From: Orthonyx spaldingii
Lineage: Eukaryota; Chordata; Aves; Passeriformes; Orthonychidae
Assembly: GCA_013397795.1 (NCBI GenBank)
Contig: VZTJ01002650.1
Location: 124,001 to 188,000, forward strand
Length of the DNA: 64,000 bases
Reading direction: 5' to 3'
Below, piece by piece: positions 28,133 through 39,492 of this stretch. A model generated the notes under the pieces. It saw only the letters and a program-made list of their open reading frames with translations. It ran no database searches and was not told the origin of the DNA. Numbering within the stretch: the first letter of the stretch is position 1; each line of letters starts with the position of its first letter. Position numbers and translations under genes: made by a program.

Positions 28133-29524
28133 CCAACCAAAAAAGAGTTTGGACATTTGCCCAAGGATGTTTGGCATGGTTCACATGAACAAAAGAGGGG
28201 TTTTTAACCAGTAGCAATGATACCTCCTTTTATATAAACAAAAATACAATTAATGTTTTCACCTAAGAGTGAGATTTATTCTCCCTACTTGCAACTTGAC
28301 CTGTGTGGCGCTAAACCTGTGTTTCTCATGTTGTACATATTCACAGGTCTTTTTCAGTGAAGCATTTCCAGAACTAATAGTTTGAACGGGCATTCTAAGA
28401 TTTACTAAACTCTGGTATCTACTAAATTCTACTTACTGTTACAAATTTTTTACAACCCTCATCTTTTCTGCTACAGTAGCAAGTTGAAATGTAAAGCCAT
28501 TCTTTTACTTGAAGTTCCCAACTCTCCTTCCAAATACATTACAATCCCTCTCTATTAAACAGTAAATGCTTTTTTAAATATATGTAACAAAAGCAGTTTT
28601 ATCCTTTATCCCTATAACCTTTTTTTCAATGTTCCCTGACAGAATTTTTTATGTATAGCATTTTTTATACATAAATCAAATATTGTGCCTATACATAGGA
28701 AAAAAGTCAGAATATGAAGAAACATGTGAAGGAATATCCTATATTTTACTTCGAGAACTGCTTCCATAGCTCAGGCAATATTTATTTACAAGGTCAGAGC
28801 AGCTCAGTGATTTAATTCTGGAAGAATTATATTCTATGTCTGCTACAGGAAAGCATTGCTTTGATTCTAGCTCCTTTTCCTAGCTGTAAACCAGCTGCTC
28901 TGCTTTTACCTTGAATGGACGCAGCAAATCTTTAGAAATCTGATTGAAAATTAGTTTGGTCACAGCTATCAGACCTGTAAAAAGACAAATAGGGATAATA
29001 GGGATATGTATCAAAAATCCAGTGGTGCGAGTGCAAGCTTATTCAGTCCTTGGAGTGAATGAAATAACATAGATGATATTACATACCAGGTTGCATTTTC
29101 ATTACAGGCTTAAGTGAGCTCTAACCATTTCACATCCTTATGAAATTTGTATGTTAGTATTTCTAATGTTTACAACTATTTAATTCCTCAAAATATTCTT
29201 TAAAACATTCTTTGGTGTCAGGAAATCTTCACTATATTCCAAATTTTGGTAGAGAATATCTAGATGTTCTATCTTTTGCAGGATATTTTCTTAGTTCCCT
29301 TTACTGGTATCATTATATTGGGCTGATCCATGGGACAGGCTAAATGACTGCGGTTTAATATTGTATTTACATGGCTACTGGAGTGGAAATGACCAGAGAA
29401 TGGGGTTCATAAACAAGCAATTGATTTCCCCACTCTGAAATAACTATGGCCCCACTCAAAGACAATGAAAATCTTAAAGGTTTATGTTGTTTCTAAAAAA
29501 TGACTTAACGTTCCCTAAGACCCT

Positions 29525-29566
29525 TACATATTTCAAAAAGCTTTGTCACATTTCAAAAAGCTTTAC
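29525..29566. repeat. short tandem duplication, 20-bp period
   Basis: The word tttcaaaaagcttt occurs at 29531-29544 and again at 29551-29564 with similar flanks (acata and tcaca). This is two copies of a 20-base unit, probably a replication-slippage duplication. It contributes to a chance open frame on the plus strand. Confidence 0.8.
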
Positions 29567-31467
29567 ACTTAGCCTAAATAAATGCAATCTACTTTATATG
29601 GCATTTCAAAATAGCAAGAAGGAGATTAAAAATAACAAAATTACCTCCTCATCTATAATTTCTATGATAATGCTATAGATGTGTATTACAGTAAGTCACT
29701 AAATGAAGAGATACTGGCATGCCAGTCCCTTGATACACACACGTCATTCCCAATAACTGCTAATGAACGTTGCTTCCTCTTTGCAGAGATGAAAGAAAAA
29801 ATGCTCTTCTGATTCTGAAAGATTTTAGCCCACAATAAACGCTGAGATATTTGCATGCACAAACAGGTTTGGGCTTCACTGAATAGCCGACCAGAGCAGT
29901 TATAAACACAGCAGGCAAACAGTTTGTTGATAGCTCTAGTTAGTTCAGAGGCACTGTGCAATTTAGAAATAAAAGTGTGATTACTCAGTGCTTTATAAAA
30001 TTTGCAATAAACAATTACGGAGTGATTCACCCACATTTTTAATACCTCTCTACTAAGCACATTATAAGGGTCTATATAATTTAATTTTTCTGAATGGATC
30101 ATTTGTAATCTGAATACAGCACATTGGCTTTTTGTTCTTTATAAAAGTAATGCAATCAAACCTAATCACCATATACAAGGGGTGGTATCGATAATAATTT
30201 TAGGTCTGGGGTTTTTTTACAGTTATTGCATTCAAGCTGAGATCAAAAGGTTAACTCACAACATGTTCCACAGTTATTCACAATTTCAGTCTATTGACTG
30301 AGCTATAGATCAAGGTAGCAGTTTCTCTCTGGCTAAAAAGAAGAGAGTCTTACTTATTTCCTCATCATTGATTAATCCCAAGTGAAATTAATGTTTAATA
30401 GCTGCATTGTTCCAGTACATGTACGTTTTGACCTTCTTGTTAAAATAAACATGTACTTCAATGGTATTATCAATTTCATTTACTTGAAGAATCTCCTGGT
30501 ATTTGGGAAGTAGAAGTGTGCTGCTATTTGCTATCAAACAATTGTTTCTTGACCTTTACAAATGCAGTTTTTTGTGGCTATGTAAGTACAGATTTATTCA
30601 CAAAGCATTTACAAATTTTCGTTGTTAAACAGGGAGAAAAAAGACACCTCTAAATATGGAATAATAAAAAAATTAATAATAATAATATTTTCATAGTGGC
30701 ACGAATTTAGTTATTAATGAATTCTCAAATCATAAGCAGGTGAAAAATTCATTAGCACCACCAGATTTCAAACAAAAATAAATAGGTGACCTCCAGCGTC
30801 TGCTCTTATTTTGCTGCATGGCAGGAATATTAGGAACTGTCATTGCTTTTCAGCAGCTGGACCCATCACTTCCTCAATGGTTTGATGAAAACAGGTGGCA
30901 TCTCTCACAGGCATAAGTATTGTGATGCTAAGCTGTGTCATGCTTCCAGTTGGCCAGGAATGAATAAGGTATGTGCAATGAGTCTGGAACCTATTTAAAG
31001 ACATATGAAACACCATGATTTTCAAAGGACACAGATACAGAACTCAAAATGCCTCAGAAGACAGCAGTGAGACAGCCAGTATTGTACCATTTATAATTAG
31101 AATAATCTTGCCCTTAATCAGAGATCAGTCTTCCAGAAAGTGCAGTATGAAGAGCAGAATGCACCAAAACCTGTGATGATCTAAAACAGGCTCCATCCAT
31201 TTCTGAAATATTATTCCAGCTAGGAAGGAACCTGTCTCCCTGTCTGTTCAGTTAGCCAAGCATAGGTGGCATCTGGAAATAAAGTTGGATAAAGTGCAGT
31301 AATGGATCTGTTTTTTCATGGAGCACTGGACTAAGCTTACCAGCACTCTTCACATCTCTCCCCAAATTGCCTTTGCTCCCTCTCTGAGCTCAGAAGCAGT
31401 CACTTTGGATGGAAAAATGGCCAATGAGCACCACAGAGCTTTCAGTCCTACAGTGAGAGCAGGATGA

Positions 31468-32400
31468 TGAAGCACTGTGTTGATCACCAGCAGGAAACTA
31501 CACTCCAAATAAGCCACACCCCTTCTCCTGCCCCTTAACAGTAAGGCAAGAACAAACTAAAAATAAAAAAAAAAAGCAGAGACTGTGAGTTAACAATTTA
31601 CTAAAAGCACCAATCAGTGGAATAAAACATGCACAATAACATCAGCAATATTAATAGCAAAGGTATGCAAAAAAGAGAAGGTGTTTAACACATAAAAAGA
31701 TATTCACTACTGGGAACAAAAACAAGATGGCAGATGCTCCCTGTAGGGCATATCTGAGTGGTTTCCCTAAAGGAAATATGACGACTGTTCCTGCCCACTG
31801 TGCCACATTGGCCAAATAAAGCCAATTCGGCAGGGGAGCTCCTGTGGCTATTGTTTCCCCCCGTCCAGCTCAAAAGCAATGAAAAGCAAGGAGACAAAAA
31901 CCCCTGGAAGCTGGGTCACACGAGCAGGGCTTGTGCAGCTGCTCCACTGAGCTCACTTTCACTCAGTTGCTTGCGCTGTCACTTCTAACGCTCAGCTGCA
32001 CCTCGGAGATGTCCCTTCAGCATCACAACCAGGAGTGGCCTGCTGCCTTCCTCAGCACCACATCCTGCAAAAATGTCCTGGAGTACCAGGGGGCAGGATG
32101 GGGGGGCACAGAGGACAGGCTCCACAGATCCAATGTTGACAGTCCATCACTAGAATGAGGAAGACAAGACAGTGGACCTCTGCTTCAGCACCACAGCTGT
32201 TCCCACCAAAACCATACCCCAGCAATGCTGTGGGTGGTATAGAATAACGCCTTGGTCACACTCACACAGCACCAAGCCCCGCACTCCTCTCTGTAACCAG
32301 GAGAAACACATTTCCAAACCATCAGAAACTCTAATTTTGTGTGTGCTAGTCCTGCAGTTCCCTCTGATTTACAGGCACTAAGCAATAACAAAACACAAAT
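31468..32400 (-). mobile_element. probable degraded retroviral LTR or related repeat, GC-elevated
   Basis: A block with higher GC than its surroundings, especially 31690-32400. Read on the minus strand it contains a word like tgaccaaggcgttattct near 32233-32255, resembling the tgaccaaagggatattcc U3 motif of the avian LTR seen at 16513-17072. Further down is tttagtaaattgttaactc near 31580-31600, like an R/U5 polyadenylation zone, then ggagaaggggtgtggctt and ctggtgatcaacacag near 31470-31530, like a U5 end. The distance between the U3-like and R-like parts (over 600 bases) is longer than I would expect, so it may be two repeats, or an LTR with an insertion. Outer limits are approximate. No retroviral coding sequence is visible. 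Confidence 0.4.
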
Positions 32401-32556
32401 ACTTCCAGAAAACAGTTAGGACAAGTGTTACCGCTGGATTTCCACCCATGGCTGTTTCCGGGGGTGCAGTCATAAGAGTACATAATCACCAAAATGTTTT
32501 CCTTTTGTGAATAATGCACACTTTATAGACCTTTACTCCTGAAGCATTGCCACACT

Positions 32557-32712
32557 TTTAGGAGGTAATTGTGATCGTTCCCATATTACAGCTGGAAAAT
32601 GATGCATAGCTCCTGTGATTGACTTTGCCAAGGTCAGGAAATGATTTAGTGGTGCAGCTGAAACTAGCTTATTCCAAGTCCTCTGTTGTAACCACTAGTC
32701 TCCATTTTCTCC
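32557..32712 (-). mobile_element. MIR-like ancient CORE-SINE, minus strand
   Basis: Read on the plus strand, the words acttttaggaggtaattgt, cccatattacagctggaaa, gactttgccaaggtca and ttagtggtgcagctgaaac appear in the same order and spacing as the inverted MIR consensus. In MIR these are the 'tgaggtaggta..attat', 'cccattttacagatgagg', 'gacttgcccaaggtca' and 'agtggcagagc' phrases. MIR is a tRNA-derived SINE family active early in amniote history; old copies persist in birds. The end ttgtaaccactagtctcc fits the tRNA-related head. The copy is strongly diverged and long inactive. Confidence 0.7.
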
Positions 32713-35700
32713 ATCAGGAAATTGCCTCTGGGAGAAAAGAAGATTTAAGGATGTGGGAAGAGAACACATACACATTTGGTAGTCAATACTGATGAAATCA
32801 GGTAATACCGCTCTATGCTGGTTAGAAAACCTGCCGTGCTTATCTAGATGTAATCATCATCTAATGATTATTTCTGGCAGTATCTTACAGTAAGTTCTGT
32901 CACCTTTCCACTGACAAAGCCTTTATATCTTATTATTGCATTACTTATAATGTCTGTTGCCAGCCCACCCAGCATGCTTCTTAAATAATTATAAGTTGTA
33001 ATGTTTCTGGCAGCAGAGACAAAGAACTCTACTCCTGCCAGTGGGAGATTAGCAATCTCCTTCATTAACAATTGTAAAAAATATTCTGTTATTATGAATT
33101 ACATTTTTTATTACTATTATTATTATTTAACAGCAAGCTACATGCATCAGCATGTTTGAGATGACAGGGCATCCATTCTCATGGTAAATCCTGCTCTAAG
33201 AGCATCTCAATGATGGGTGAATATCCCTGTTTCTTGTCTGTTTAGAAATTTAGAGGTACATTTCACTGGGCTCTCTGAACACTTAACAACCACATAGTCT
33301 CAAAAGAATAGTCTGCCAGATCCAGCTAGTTTCTCTTTCCCACACAGACACAGACAAGCTCCTCTTTTCTAGGTTTTTATTTTTGTGTGGGGGTGACTTT
33401 TGTTTGGTTGGTTGTTGTTGGTTTTGTTTGTTTGGGGTTTTGTTTGGTTGGTTTATTTGGTTTTGCTGTTCTTTGTTTGCTGTATTTGCAAACTATTTGT
33501 TCTAGCAAAATTCTAGCAAAGATATGAGTTTTCATTTTACCTTAGAGCATTTTGTCACCCTTGGGGATGTAAAAGGGGAAGATATACTTTAGAAGGCTTT
33601 GTGAAGAAAGGTTGTGAAGAAAGCCTTCCACTGTTATTACACATAATTGTTACTGAGGCGATTTGCTTTAGTGACAGGAAGTTTGTCAGTTCAGTTGTCC
33701 AATCACCCACGCAACTTCTAGACATAATGAAAGGAATGACATGGAGGTAGGAAAAAGTAGCTGGGGTGGGATTATCATGGGATAAATTGGTGCTACCTTT
33801 AAAGGAAATGTTGGGAGAGTGCTCTTTCCTTTGATAATATCTTGCCTAGTTGCTTCAGAAGGTGGAGACATTTAAAAACATCTGTCTTTCTGGCTTCAGT
33901 ACATCCTTAAGCATTTTTCCAGGTAATGAATCAAGACAGCAATTACAAAATATCTAGTTCATGTGCTCAAAACAAGCTTTAAGCTATTACCTTTCCCCTT
34001 TTTCTGTCATGGGGAGTGGCTCATGCCTGTAGGTAGATCATACTAGAGTGGCAGGGATGGTGACAGTCCTCTGTTGCTGTCCCAGTCTGTTTGCTAACAT
34101 TTCCTAGCTCTGCAGAAGGGTCCACTGAGCAGTTCAGCAAAGGCGTTAGGATGCCAGATATTGACATTGTTGGAAATCATCCAGATCCAGGTCTTTTAGA
34201 GGCATTTATGAATCACATTTATTTGTCATTCCGAACGGGTTGGTAAGCTATCGTTGAAGTTTGCAGGAGACAAAGACTGTACTCATTTTATTCAGTTTAG
34301 CTAAGTATGCTGGCATGATGCCAATACAAAATGCCTTAAAATGTTCTGCTGATACAATGTGTTGGAGAAAAATACCCTTCTTAGTCTGGATAATAACTGT
34401 GGTGGTAGTAGTCACCTATAGAATCTGCACACAGTTGTAATTCACTCTCAGGGCCAATCGCAGCCATTTCTGAACTGAGAACTGTCATCAGACAAGTCCT
34501 AGGGAGAGAATTGCAACTTTGTGTGTGCAGTAAGTGGCCATCTATTATTTCAGTGTCATAGGTTTCCCAGACCTGTTTCCACTGACAGATCTTTCCACTT
34601 CTCAGCAAAGACAGAAAAAGGCATATTTGTGTAGTATTATATGACACTGGATCCCACGACCTGTCCTCACAATTAGGCCGCATTTTCACAAATTCCCTTA
34701 CTGAACCCAAAGCAACAGGGTCTACTAGAAGTAAGAGACATATTTACAGAGGTGGATACAGACATAGCTGGGTCCTTGCCTGCATGGGTAACTGGCTGGT
34801 CACAACATATCTAATCTGGAAAATTTATTGTACACCCACCCATAAGAATAGCAGTGCAGGCTATACCTACACTTAGAAACATGAAGTTTAGAACAGGAAA
34901 AATGTCCGTGTGACTATTGGCTGTTTTCATGCATTCTACCGTAGAAGATAGAAATTTCAGACTGAATTTCCAGGAAACACAAGATGAAATCATAGAGGAA
35001 AGCTCCATCTGGATTATAACATATTGTATTGATTCCCCATGTCCAAAAAGAATTAATTCAAACTGATATAGACTGTGCAATCAAGCTTTCTACCTTAACA
35101 TATTCATCCTAGGCTTTTGAAGGAGGAAGCATTAGGTTGGTAGATCTGCTGCTCTCCTACATATTTGAATGGATATGGCATTCAGCATATTGGCTACTGC
35201 AAGATTTCTAGATCTTGTATTTGGCATAATACTGATCTAATAATGTGTGGATTCTTGCCTTCTACACAAAAAATGTATTTTATTTGGTGTTTTGTTTCTA
35301 AGAGTAAAAATCTTGACTAAATACACTTCAAAATACTTTTGATTATGAGTTTAGGGCAACTGAACCATTCCTCAGCTGAGAGATGTCAGTGTTATTCAAG
35401 AAACAAAATCTTCCTTGTTACCCAGTTGCCACTTGTACTTCAAAGTACAACATCTTACTTCTTAGCTGACAGAAGTATATAAGAAATTACACTTTCATTA
35501 GCATTCTCCATAAACTTTTTCAAAAGTTTTGGATACCAAGATAATAACTCCTATACTGCCTAGAAAACTGTGTTTGATATATTATCAACAAATATCCTCA
35601 CAAATCTCTTCCAGTTTCTGATGTATGTATTTCTTTTCATTATTCAGTTGACCAACAAATGCAGAAAGTACTACAGTCTCTTGCCCAAGGAAAAGGACAT

Positions 35701-38487
35701 CTGAGGGATCAGAAAAAACCTATAATCTAGTTTCTGAGTTTTGAGTTTCAACATCAGCACTGCTAAAGATTTCACCATTATGCTATGAAATTTTATAACT
35801 TAGAGTATTATGTTTAAGAACATAGAACTCCTTTAATTAATGAAATGTAAATCACAATGTTTAACAGACCTTGAGAATTATTTCCTGGCTATTAATAAGA
35901 ATTTATTTATGATGGTGGTGATTATGGCTACTGAAGCTGTGGTTGGGGTGATAAGAATGCCTGTTCAAAATGACATCTGAGATAAAGATCCCAAACAGAC
36001 ACTCAGCAACGAGAGAGGAAACAGTGGTATAGAAATAACCGTAAGTAGGAGAAAAAAACCCCTGTGGATACATATTTTATGCTGGATAATATCTAATCTC
36101 AGGGCAGTTTTCTTTGAAAAGAATGATTCATTTGTTTATTTGCAATATTTTGACTTGATTGTCTATCTTTGTTTGATTTCATGGCAGTAAGCACACGAGA
36201 GTAAACCCTGTGATACTGCACAGAGCTGTTTATTATGCAGAAATCTGTATTAATGTCAGTGTATTAATTTTTACTTTATAAAAGCACTTGGTAAAGGATA
36301 GCTTGTAATGTTTGCAATAAAAGTGAAGGCACGTCCAATTCATCTCATTACTTCTCTCTATTAAGGGTAACTCACACAAAATAATGGGTCGGTTTAACAC
36401 CAGTGAGCTTCTAAATGTGGATCTAGGCATAAGAGGTAGCAAAATACTTAAGGGAATTTCTGTAACAGAGGTTGCCAGTTTTGCAAGACTTCTCCTCAGA
36501 AACAGCATTTTCCAATGTTTTAAAGTAAGAAAAAAGGAACTGAGAAAACTTAGCTGTGAGGTGATGCACATGAAAAATTGTAGATGTTCCTCAGTTTAAT
36601 TATGTGTATTGCAATGTACTGATTCTTTGGTATTTTAAGTAGATTTTCAAATGCAGTGTCACATACCTTCTGTACAATGGGAATCATTCCCACTCTCTCG
36701 TTTTTTGAGTAAAATTATCCTGACCTATATGCAGCAATAACTCTTTAAACATACTCTGCCACTGAAAGAAACTGTGTCTTTGGAGGGAAGTGAGAAGCTA
36801 ATAGGGAAAGAAAATCTGGGCCAGCTTCTTTTGGTAGCACAGACCCAAAACAACTCACATGTTTGTGGACAGCTGCTACCAAACTGAATTAGAGTTAGAA
36901 AAGTCTAGAGTTAGAGCACCACCTTCTTTCTAAAGTGTTCAACATAGTCAAGATCTTTTTAACTTTTTTAACTACTTTAAGGATGCCTCATAAGTGCATG
37001 AATTATGAAAGCAGAGCTAAGGGACAATGACCAGTGTCTTAGGGTAGGACAAACATGTTGCCACCTACTACGGGAGTTCCACATGTCAGAGTATGCAGCC
37101 CCTTGTAGGGATGTTTCCACATGCTGAGCAGCCTGGTCTCAAGTAAGTCATCAGTAAGTCTCTTCTTGGTTTCCCCATCACCTGCCAAAAGGGAGTGGTA
37201 ACACCTGCTCACCCCATACTGTGTATTTGCTTCTCTTTAGGATTTCATTAATCAGTTAATGGCTACAGAGCAAACAGGAAATATTAACAAATATTCACAT
37301 CAAATCAGAGGTGTAAATTGGTGCTTGCTAGTAGAGTTTTCTCACTGTGCAACACTTTTGCTTACTAAAGTCTGTCACCTGATGCTATTACAGCTGATAA
37401 TTGAGTCAGTCTCTCCAGGAGTGTTTCAGTGATTTGGACAGGCTTTCCTTGGGAGATTTTCATGCTGAATACATTATTTTGAATGCTACTGATAAGGTAT
37501 TTTTAAAACTTTTTTATTTCCTATGTAATCCTCAAGTCACTCTGAAGAGTCTGTTTTAAGCTTAAAGGAGATACCAGCTTGGGCCTTAGATTTTCTGTTA
37601 TTAATTGTTCCTAGTATTCGCAATTTAAATCAAGATAACACTTTGTCACTTACAGAATTTCCTTCTCCTCTTAGGAGCAGCAAACAAACAAAAAATGATA
37701 ATCAGTGCTGTTTATTTTTATAAAACCTGTCTACATTCTGTGGTGGATACATTAGACCCCAACAATTACCTCTTCTTGCTACAAGGCCAACGCACTGGAT
37801 TATTGAATCATTCCAACTTTCTCTGTTATCCAGAAAAAATGCATGTGTAATTAATCCCCACAAGCAGTAGCAGTCTCATCAGGGGAGTCTGATTAAATCC
37901 GTTTTAGATTTACCTTGCACTTTTGTGGAACAAAAGGACTGAGTATTCAGAAATCTTTTACAAAGGAAGATAGCTGAACTTCAGTCTAAATATGGGGTCA
38001 GAGGCGCCTTTTTTATGACATTGTTTTTGCTTTGCATGTGCTTAGAAAATGTCTCCTAGATTAGGAATGCACAATCCACGAACATTTTGAGTGTTTGTAT
38101 GGTAAACTGTCAAATCTTGTCAAGACTTTATACTTTGTTAATGAAGCGAAATAAAGAGCAAGTTGAAAAGAGTTCTAAAAGCGGAAATTACTTTAGTAAT
38201 GTTCTCATAGTGCAAAGTGTTTTGTGACAGTATATGCTTAAGGTACGACTGCTCTCATTTTAAGTCTCACCTTCTTGTCAGCTGAGCTGACATAGTTTTT
38301 TAAGAGACTCACTGACTCTCAGGGAGAGATTCTGTCTCCTGAAAAAAAATAAAACAATGTTTTTGTGTGGGTTTTTCAGTCAGATAAATTGTTTTCATTG
38401 CATTGCCCTTTAAATAGCTGGTTTTATACAACAAAGAAGAAAAGAACAAACAGATGGTGCTGTTTATAAATACAGAATAAAAGACTC
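32713..38487. other. unique DNA, no recognisable gene
   Basis: No exon, RNA gene or known interspersed repeat was recognised. It contains an (AT)-rich triplet stretch near 33107-33127 and a GT-rich low-complexity stretch (listed separately). The open frames of about 110 codons on the minus strand at 34381-34710 and 36233-36571 have no recognisable domain. A TAATCC-rich block near 37840-38080 is noted in findings as a possible conserved element. Confidence 0.6.
33399..33470 (+). repeat. (TTTGG)/(GTT)-type low-complexity tract
   Basis: About 70 bases made almost entirely of T and G on the plus strand, in imperfect tggtt, gttgttgtt and tttgtttgg units. Similar G/T-rich stretches occur near 24760-24800 and 50940-51015, and the complementary A/C type near 40378-40430. 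Confidence 0.85.
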
Positions 38488-39348
38488 AAAAACTGTTGGG
38501 GTTGTAAGGGAGTGCTGGAGATTGTTTATTCCTGTCTCCCTGCTAAAGCAGGCTCACCTGAAGCAGGTTGCACAGGATTGCTGCAAGGTGGCTTTTGAAT
38601 ATATCCAGAGACAGAGACTCCACACTTTCTCTCTGGGCAGCCCGTTCCAGTGCTTTGTCACCCTCAAAGTAAAGAAATTTCTCCTCATGCACAGATGGAA
38701 CTTCCTGTATTTCTGTTCTTGTCTGTTGCCTTTCTTCTGTCCCTGCTTGGCACTACTGAGGTCCTGGCCTCATCTTCTTGACACCCTCACGTCAGATACT
38801 TGTATGTATTGATAAGACTCCCTCTCAACTGACTCCTCTTGAGGTTAAACAGACCCAACCCTCAGCCTTTTCCCATAAGTTAGGTGTTCCAGTCCCTTAA
38901 TCATTTTTGTTGCCTTTCACTGAAATCACTCCAGGACCTCCGTGTCCCTCTTGTACTGAGGAGCCCAGAACTGGACACAGCACTGCAGATGTGACCTCTC
39001 CAGGACTGAGGAGAGGGGCAGGATCACCTCCCTTCACCTGCTGGCAGTGATCTCCCTAATGTCACCTAGCACACCATTGGCCTTCTTGGCCACAAGTAAA
39101 GGCACAATGCTGGCTCATGGACACCTTGTCCACAAGGAGCCCCAGGCCATTCTTCACAGAGCTACCTTTTGGCAAATCAGTTCCAACCTTTACTGGTGCA
39201 TGGGGTTATTCTTACCCAGGTGCAGAACCCTGTGTTTGCCTTTATTTAACTTTGTAGGTTCCTCTCTGCTCAACTCTCCAGCCTGGGCAGTCCTTGCTGA
39301 ATGCACTCAGCACAGAATTCTCCTGTATCAGCCACTTGTCCCAGTGTT
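38488..39348 (-). mobile_element. CR1 LINE 3' fragment, minus strand
   Basis: About 860 bases of the 3' third of a CR1 element on the minus strand, seen on the plus strand as familiar antisense CR1 phrases: ctgctaaagcaggctcacct, ggcagcccgttccagtgctt, aggagcccagaactggacac, cattggccttcttggccac and ctggtgcatggggttattct. These cover the 3'UTR and the C-terminal end of ORF2 (the RT part upstream of the VLVD-type motif). The very 3' octamer repeat is degraded (aaactgttggggttg at 38489). The 5' truncation falls near 39348. Plus-strand open frames at 38522-38812 and 39047-39352 are antisense to it and not genes. Confidence 0.93.
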
Positions 39349-39430
39349 CTGAAAGCTCTCATTACTTGCATTTTAGTAAAGTAGATTTCTAGGTTCATCC
39401 CCCCTAACTGCCTCACTTCTGTAGACACAA

Positions 39431-39492
39431 AAAAAAAAAANNNNNNNNNNNNNNNNNNNNNNNNNNNNNNNNNNNNNNNTATCTATATATAT
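39431..39492. repeat. A-run, 39-base assembly gap, then (TA)n
   Basis: A run of A ends at 39440, N fills 39441-39479, and the sequence resumes with tatctatatatatata. The gap therefore hides an A-rich or TA-rich simple repeat. It lies less than 100 bases beyond the 5' truncation point of the neighbouring CR1. A translated frame crossing the Ns is an artefact. Confidence 0.9.

Larger units (their letters stand above)
17073..31467. other. long AT-rich unique region, no recognisable gene or young repeat
   Basis: More than 14 kb with no recognisable exon, RNA gene, CR1, SINE or LTR. Short homopolymers and one tandem duplication are listed separately. Blocks near 18090-18460, 19540-19720 and 29740-30070 have balanced, non-repetitive composition and homeodomain-type TAAT words, and could be conserved non-coding elements. 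A possible cryptic exon at 26577-26711 is discussed under findings. Confidence 0.6.

Noticed and set aside
38522..39352. Plus-strand open frames of 96 and 101 codons
   Set aside because: Antisense to the minus-strand CR1 fragment.
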